Assembly: GCF_000524195.1 (NCBI RefSeq)
Contig: NW_020170383.1
Span: 2,513,548 to 2,577,547, forward strand
Origin: Echinococcus granulosus
Lineage: Eukaryota > Platyhelminthes > Cestoda > Cyclophyllidea > Taeniidae
DNA length: 64,000 nucleotides
Reading direction: 5' to 3'
The notes below the pieces were generated by a model. That model saw nothing but the letters and a program-made list of their open reading frames with translations. It made no database searches and was not told the DNA's origin. Positions 60,401-64,000 of this stretch are shown here, piece by piece; the stretch's first letter is position 1, and each line of letters begins with the position of its first letter. The position numbers and the translations under genes were made by a program.

Positions 60401-62400
60401 CCCTACCACTCTATCACGCGCGTGTGTACGGTCCAACGCGGTGTGACTTTGATGGGCCACTTCTTAATTGGACTCTTCGCACTTTTGTTTGGGTGACTTC
60501 TGTTGAGGCACTGTAGTCTAGTTTGCCCGACTATTTTAGCTGTGTTGTGCACGTGGTACGCACAGCTCGGTTTCTAGCATCTAGCCCCGCTCTTTGGTCC
60601 TATGAAATCTGAACAAGTCTTCCATAATTCTGGGCGCCAGCTGTGCTGTCATAACATATTCAGAGTCGAATGAAGGATTTGCACTGTGCTTAGATATTTC
60701 AATTAATTCTAATCTGTCTTTTGCCATCGGAATCCGGAGGACGGAGAATGAATTATCAACGTCATGGTGAATACAATTTTACCTTACCTTACCGTTCAAT
60801 GAAATTGGACAGTAAAATATTCGTCGAATAGTCATAAATCTAAACAGCAACTTACAAACGCTTTGTCGTCACATCGGTTTTTCTGTAAGAACTCCACTCA
60901 GTTTTACGTGCAGCGTTCATCTCCGTATCCCTTGGCCCTCATTTTAATCAAATTGCGATCTCGTCAGTGGTTAGTTAAGTTTCATGACCCTGCGCGCTCA
61001 CTGAATTTTGTAGGATTTTTAGCTATGTGGCCCCTGGGAACGTTTAGCCGAAATACAGTGGGGGTTGCGGTGGTGGTGGTACGTGAAATAATTATTGTCG
61101 GAGCGTTTTGCGCCTACGCCGCTAGTTGTGTAAAAGACCGAACTCCGCCCGGTAACCACAATGGTGGTGAGGCATGGCTGGGACATTGTGTGGCTTAACT
61201 GTCTTAGGAGGCTGGTAATCGAGTCGATCCCCGAGAAAACTCATGTGGATTGTAACAAAATCCACTCCCAGCTCTGAACCGATCGTGAGAAATGAGGAAA
61301 TTTACAAAGTTGATGGATTTTATAAACGCCGTTTGCGTGGGGCGTTCCAAATTTTTAAGCAAACACGTAGCAAATATTTAGTTGAGAACTAATGAGTAGT
61401 ATAAAGTAACGTCAAAGTGACTTGGGGATCTGGTGTAGTGAGCTCATAGTCCTGAGGTTAGTTGAGATGCTTAAATTGCACTGCCCTCAAATCCTATGGG
61501 GGGCGCGGATGCTAAAGCTAATTGATAATCCAAGTTTCCAAATTCCTACTAAAGTGTAAAATGGTGCCTTAGCTTACCACAAGAAGGATGCGGATTCTTT
61601 TTCTAAATAAGATATTCAATGCCATTCAGGATGCTAAAGACGCAGAGGGATGCTTTTACGATTGCGATTGTGGTCAAAATACTTCAACAGGCCATTACTT
61701 CTGATATTTCAAGTGAAAGTATGCTGTTCTAGGTATTGGCAAGGGAGATGGACAAAATTAATGCCATCCAGTTAGGAAACCGTTGCAACAGATCGAGTTT
61801 AGGTGGTTTAGTACAAGTACTCCAAGAAAGACTACAGGTAAGAAAATCGGGCGTTCGCTTAAAACCCCCCCATTCTTTGTCGCTCAACATACGCTCCCGA
61901 TAAACATTTTCATAACCCCACTTTGATATTGAAAAAAAAAACGAAATCTTCATGCAACACAAGGATCAATACTTGACAAGGTCAAAAAAATTGACAGACT
62001 GATTCCCCCCCACTGCTAGAGCTGCCTCATGCATCAAGGGACACACCCTATCAATAAATCAAAGCAAAAAATTGTATGGCATAGATTAACAAGGCTTTAC
62101 GGACGATATTACTAAATATTTTCAAATGAGTAGTTCAATATGTTTAATAATTTCAGGTTAATGCTGAATGCACAGGCGCCTTCTTCAAATTGAAGCATAC
62201 CTACAACCCGAGTACGACTTCACTTCATACCTAATCTGAAATCTAACAGATAAACGCGCTCTTTTAGCAACTTTCTAATCCAATAATAGACGCCTTGAAA
62301 CTGTCTCAAAGAAAATTACAATGAAAACTAGGGCAGTTATTTTTTTGAAATCACGAAAGTCACAAGCAGAAATTCTGCTTCCTAGATAAAAAAACGATCA
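51490..62400. other. 11-kb AT-rich intergenic region, no gene seen
   Basis: Stops are frequent on both strands. A somewhat GC-richer stretch at about 53760-54180 and another at about 60290-61200 (CpG words such as CACGCGCGTGTG near 60415) stand out. Neither shows splice-supported exons or a recognisable family. No RNA genes were recognised. Confidence 0.5.
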
Positions 62401-62414
62401 AGAACTTACACAAT

Positions 62415-62420
62415 TTTATT
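62415..62420 (-). terminator. Poly(A) signal of the ZNF830-like gene
   Basis: TTTATT on the + strand (AATAAA on the - strand) lies 38 bp past the stop codon of the - strand gene. Confidence 0.6.
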
Positions 62421-62457
62421 GACTATACAACTTCTTTTTACAAGATACTGGAAATCA

Positions 62458-62638
62458 TTATCTGATACCAGCTTTAAAACGGAAATCGTTTAGTTCATCT
62501 TCGTCAGTGTCACCACTGTCACTATCATCATCTTCGTTTTCAACTTTGATGGAAGCACCTTCGGATTTCACAATTTTCTTCTTTGATATACTGGCTTCCT
62601 TTTGCATCTCCAATTCCCGGAACTTCTCCCACATCGAA
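62458..62638 (-). CDS. Last exon of the ZNF830-like gene
   Basis: The acceptor on the - strand is TGCCTTTCAG. It begins with one base completing an Ile codon and encodes SMWEKFRELEM, a Lys-rich stretch, the acidic tail and the stop. Confidence 0.7.
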
Positions 62639-64000
62639 CTGAAAGGCAGTGCGAAAATAACCGAAATTTGCAGGATTCTGCGACAGCACGCACTGACTAG
62701 GCTGTAACTATACATTGTGATACTACTTGTGCTCATTAGTAACGGTAGCGGAATTTCGAAAATAACAGCCTACCTCTGCAGGTAGACTTTGTGGTTAACC
62801 TACAGTTAAAATTTACTAGAAGAAAAGTAAGGATTAAACTTATCAAACAAAGTTTAAAACTTCGGGAAAGAAGACTAAAAACGAAAAAAATTAACAAAAA
62901 GACTAGAAATAACACCAAGCTCACTTCATTTTACTTAAGGGCCAGCTACGATACGACAAAAGCTATAAGATAAAAACCACGCTCCAACAAATACAAGTTT
63001 CAAATGATGAATGTAGGGAAGTCCGGTTAATCCAATCACAACCACCGAGGTATGAAAAATGGCATAACGAAATATCCAACATTGTGGTCAAAATCCGAGG
63101 CATGTTTATTCACCAGAGCAGCAGTTTCAATAGCTAAAAAACTTACACAAAATACTTCAGAGAATTTTAAAGCGAGAACGATAATGACAGCTCAGGCCAC
63201 ATCCAGTCGACGTTAATAAATACAATAACGCCGAGTTAAATCAAGGTACTCCCAGAGCTTAATAAAACTCATAACGCGGAATAATTTAAAAAAGCCTGAT
63301 TAATCGTCAATAAAACAGAATCCCTGATAAATAATTACAATTACAAATTGTTAACATGGATAAGTGAAACACCTAGGATTATACCTAAACATGTGCGAAC
63401 TTACAGTGGTAAAATCCCAATGCGTATAATCAGTCCTTTTAGAGTACATTAAATCAAAACATTTTTAATGACTACTGAGGTAGAGAGATTATCCGAAGGC
63501 AAAAACGTCGCAATTTGAACAAGTTCAGAAAATACGAGCAATAGAAAAACAAAGGTTAGCATTGCCATCAAAGACGAAATTATAGACAGAATAATCCTGA
63601 GAAGAATGTATAGGATAACAAGTGGCTTTTCGAGTCTGTGAACAATTAGCAAAATCTTGCTACCTATCAATAGGAAGAAGCACAGGTTTCAACAAATAGG
63701 GCTCAAACACAAATCATTAGTGCATAACACAACTGAGAACTAAATAAGCGATCTCAACCCTTACCAACTAGGAATTCAATATCCATACTAAGTTAAAACT
63801 TACATCTGCTTATCAACCTCTGCTAAATTCCTCGCAACGACCATTTCCTCGTTATCTTTTTCGAGAATTTGCTCCAATTCCTACAATTGACAGACACGTT
63901 TAAATACAGTTCAAATTATGGGTAGGAGAGAAACAAACCTGGTCTAGGGTTCCTACTTCTTTCCGGAAAACTTCCATTTCAGTGTCCATCTTATCTTTGA
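62458..64000 (-). CDS. 3' end of a coiled-coil protein gene, ZNF830-like (partial)
   Basis: Three exons on the - strand: 63939 to beyond 64000, 63804-63880, and 62458-62638 with stop TAA at 62458-62460. Phases agree when joined directly, and the junctions read DQ|ELEQILEKDNEEM and EVDKQI|SMWEKF. The encoded part is highly charged and helical (about 100 residues), then an acidic run (ENEDDDSDSGDTDEDELNDF) and a basic end (RFKAGIR). The spacing of FRKEV, NEEM, R-N-AEVDKQ and the acidic tail resembles the C-terminal coiled coil of ZNF830 (CCDC16), a nuclear protein associated with splicing and early development. This rests on memory of the family. The zinc-finger N terminus would lie outside the window, so identity is tentative. 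Confidence 0.5.
62639..63803 (-). other. Intron of the ZNF830-like gene
   Basis: It starts with GTAAGT and ends with TTTCAG on the - strand. No internal exon was recognised and none is needed to keep the frame. Confidence 0.5.
63804..63880 (-). CDS. Internal exon of the ZNF830-like gene
   Basis: 77 bp, acceptor TCAATTGTAG and donor GTAAGT on the - strand. It encodes ELEQILEKDNEEMVVARNL followed by AEVDKQ, a heptad-like charged helix. Confidence 0.7.
63939..64000 (-). CDS. Partial exon of the ZNF830-like gene at the window edge
   Basis: It reads KDKMDTEMEVFRKEVGTLDQ up to the donor GTTTGT (a less common but valid donor). The exon continues past the right edge. Confidence 0.6.

Noticed and set aside
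60863..61198. 111-codon + strand frame
   Set aside because: Composition changes abruptly, there are no splice sites or motifs, and the GC-rich part is also open on other frames.

Overview
The window is nuclear DNA from an intron-bearing animal. It is AT-rich (I judge the GC content to be in the mid-to-high 30s percent, by eye), gene-poor and carries three 100-N scaffold gaps. A basonuclin/disco zinc-finger gene, very small TATA-driven genes, canonical GT-AG introns and a decayed Ty3/Gypsy-type retroelement would suit a flatworm, perhaps a tapeworm. That placement is inference; species cannot be read from the sequence alone.

Layout. (1) 1.76-2.46 kb: a two-exon gene for a small secreted protein of 72 residues that ends in a glycine. 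(2) 9.0-23.3 kb: the main gene, a seven-exon basonuclin/disconnected-family C2H2 transcription factor of 713 residues on the + strand. It has a 9-kb first intron with several GC-rich, CpG-rich, alternating purine-pyrimidine patches. (3) 24.7-25.4 kb: a single-exon, TATA-driven gene for a secreted acidic/alanine-rich protein of 207 residues. (4) 26.3-28.5 kb: a heavily mutated Ty3/Gypsy-like polymerase (RT/RNase H, integrase) with a likely 3' LTR; a related solo LTR lies at 35.8 kb. (5) 32.8-33.1 kb: a possible terminal coding exon on the - strand. (6) 46.0-46.5 kb: diverged copies of dispersed repeats flanking a gap, with relatives at 26.3 and 29.1 kb. (7) 50.2-51.5 kb: a five-exon gene for a 243-residue protein of unknown function, with a faint resemblance to inactive aldehyde-dehydrogenase-like domains. 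(8) 62.4 kb to the right edge: the 3' end of a - strand gene for a coiled-coil protein with an acidic tail, resembling the C terminus of ZNF830. The other long stretches (2.5-6.3, 28.6-32.7, 36-46, 46.5-49.9 and 51.5-62.4 kb) hold no gene that I can support.

The genes do not form an obvious pathway and each appears to be its own transcription unit. Three of the small genes have a TATA-like box 35-50 bp before the start codon. The basonuclin gene instead has a CpG-rich, TATA-less 5' region. The most notable items are the basonuclin gene (basonuclin-type N-terminal domain with only one disco-like zinc-finger pair), the two uncharacterised secreted-protein genes and the 50-kb orphan gene.
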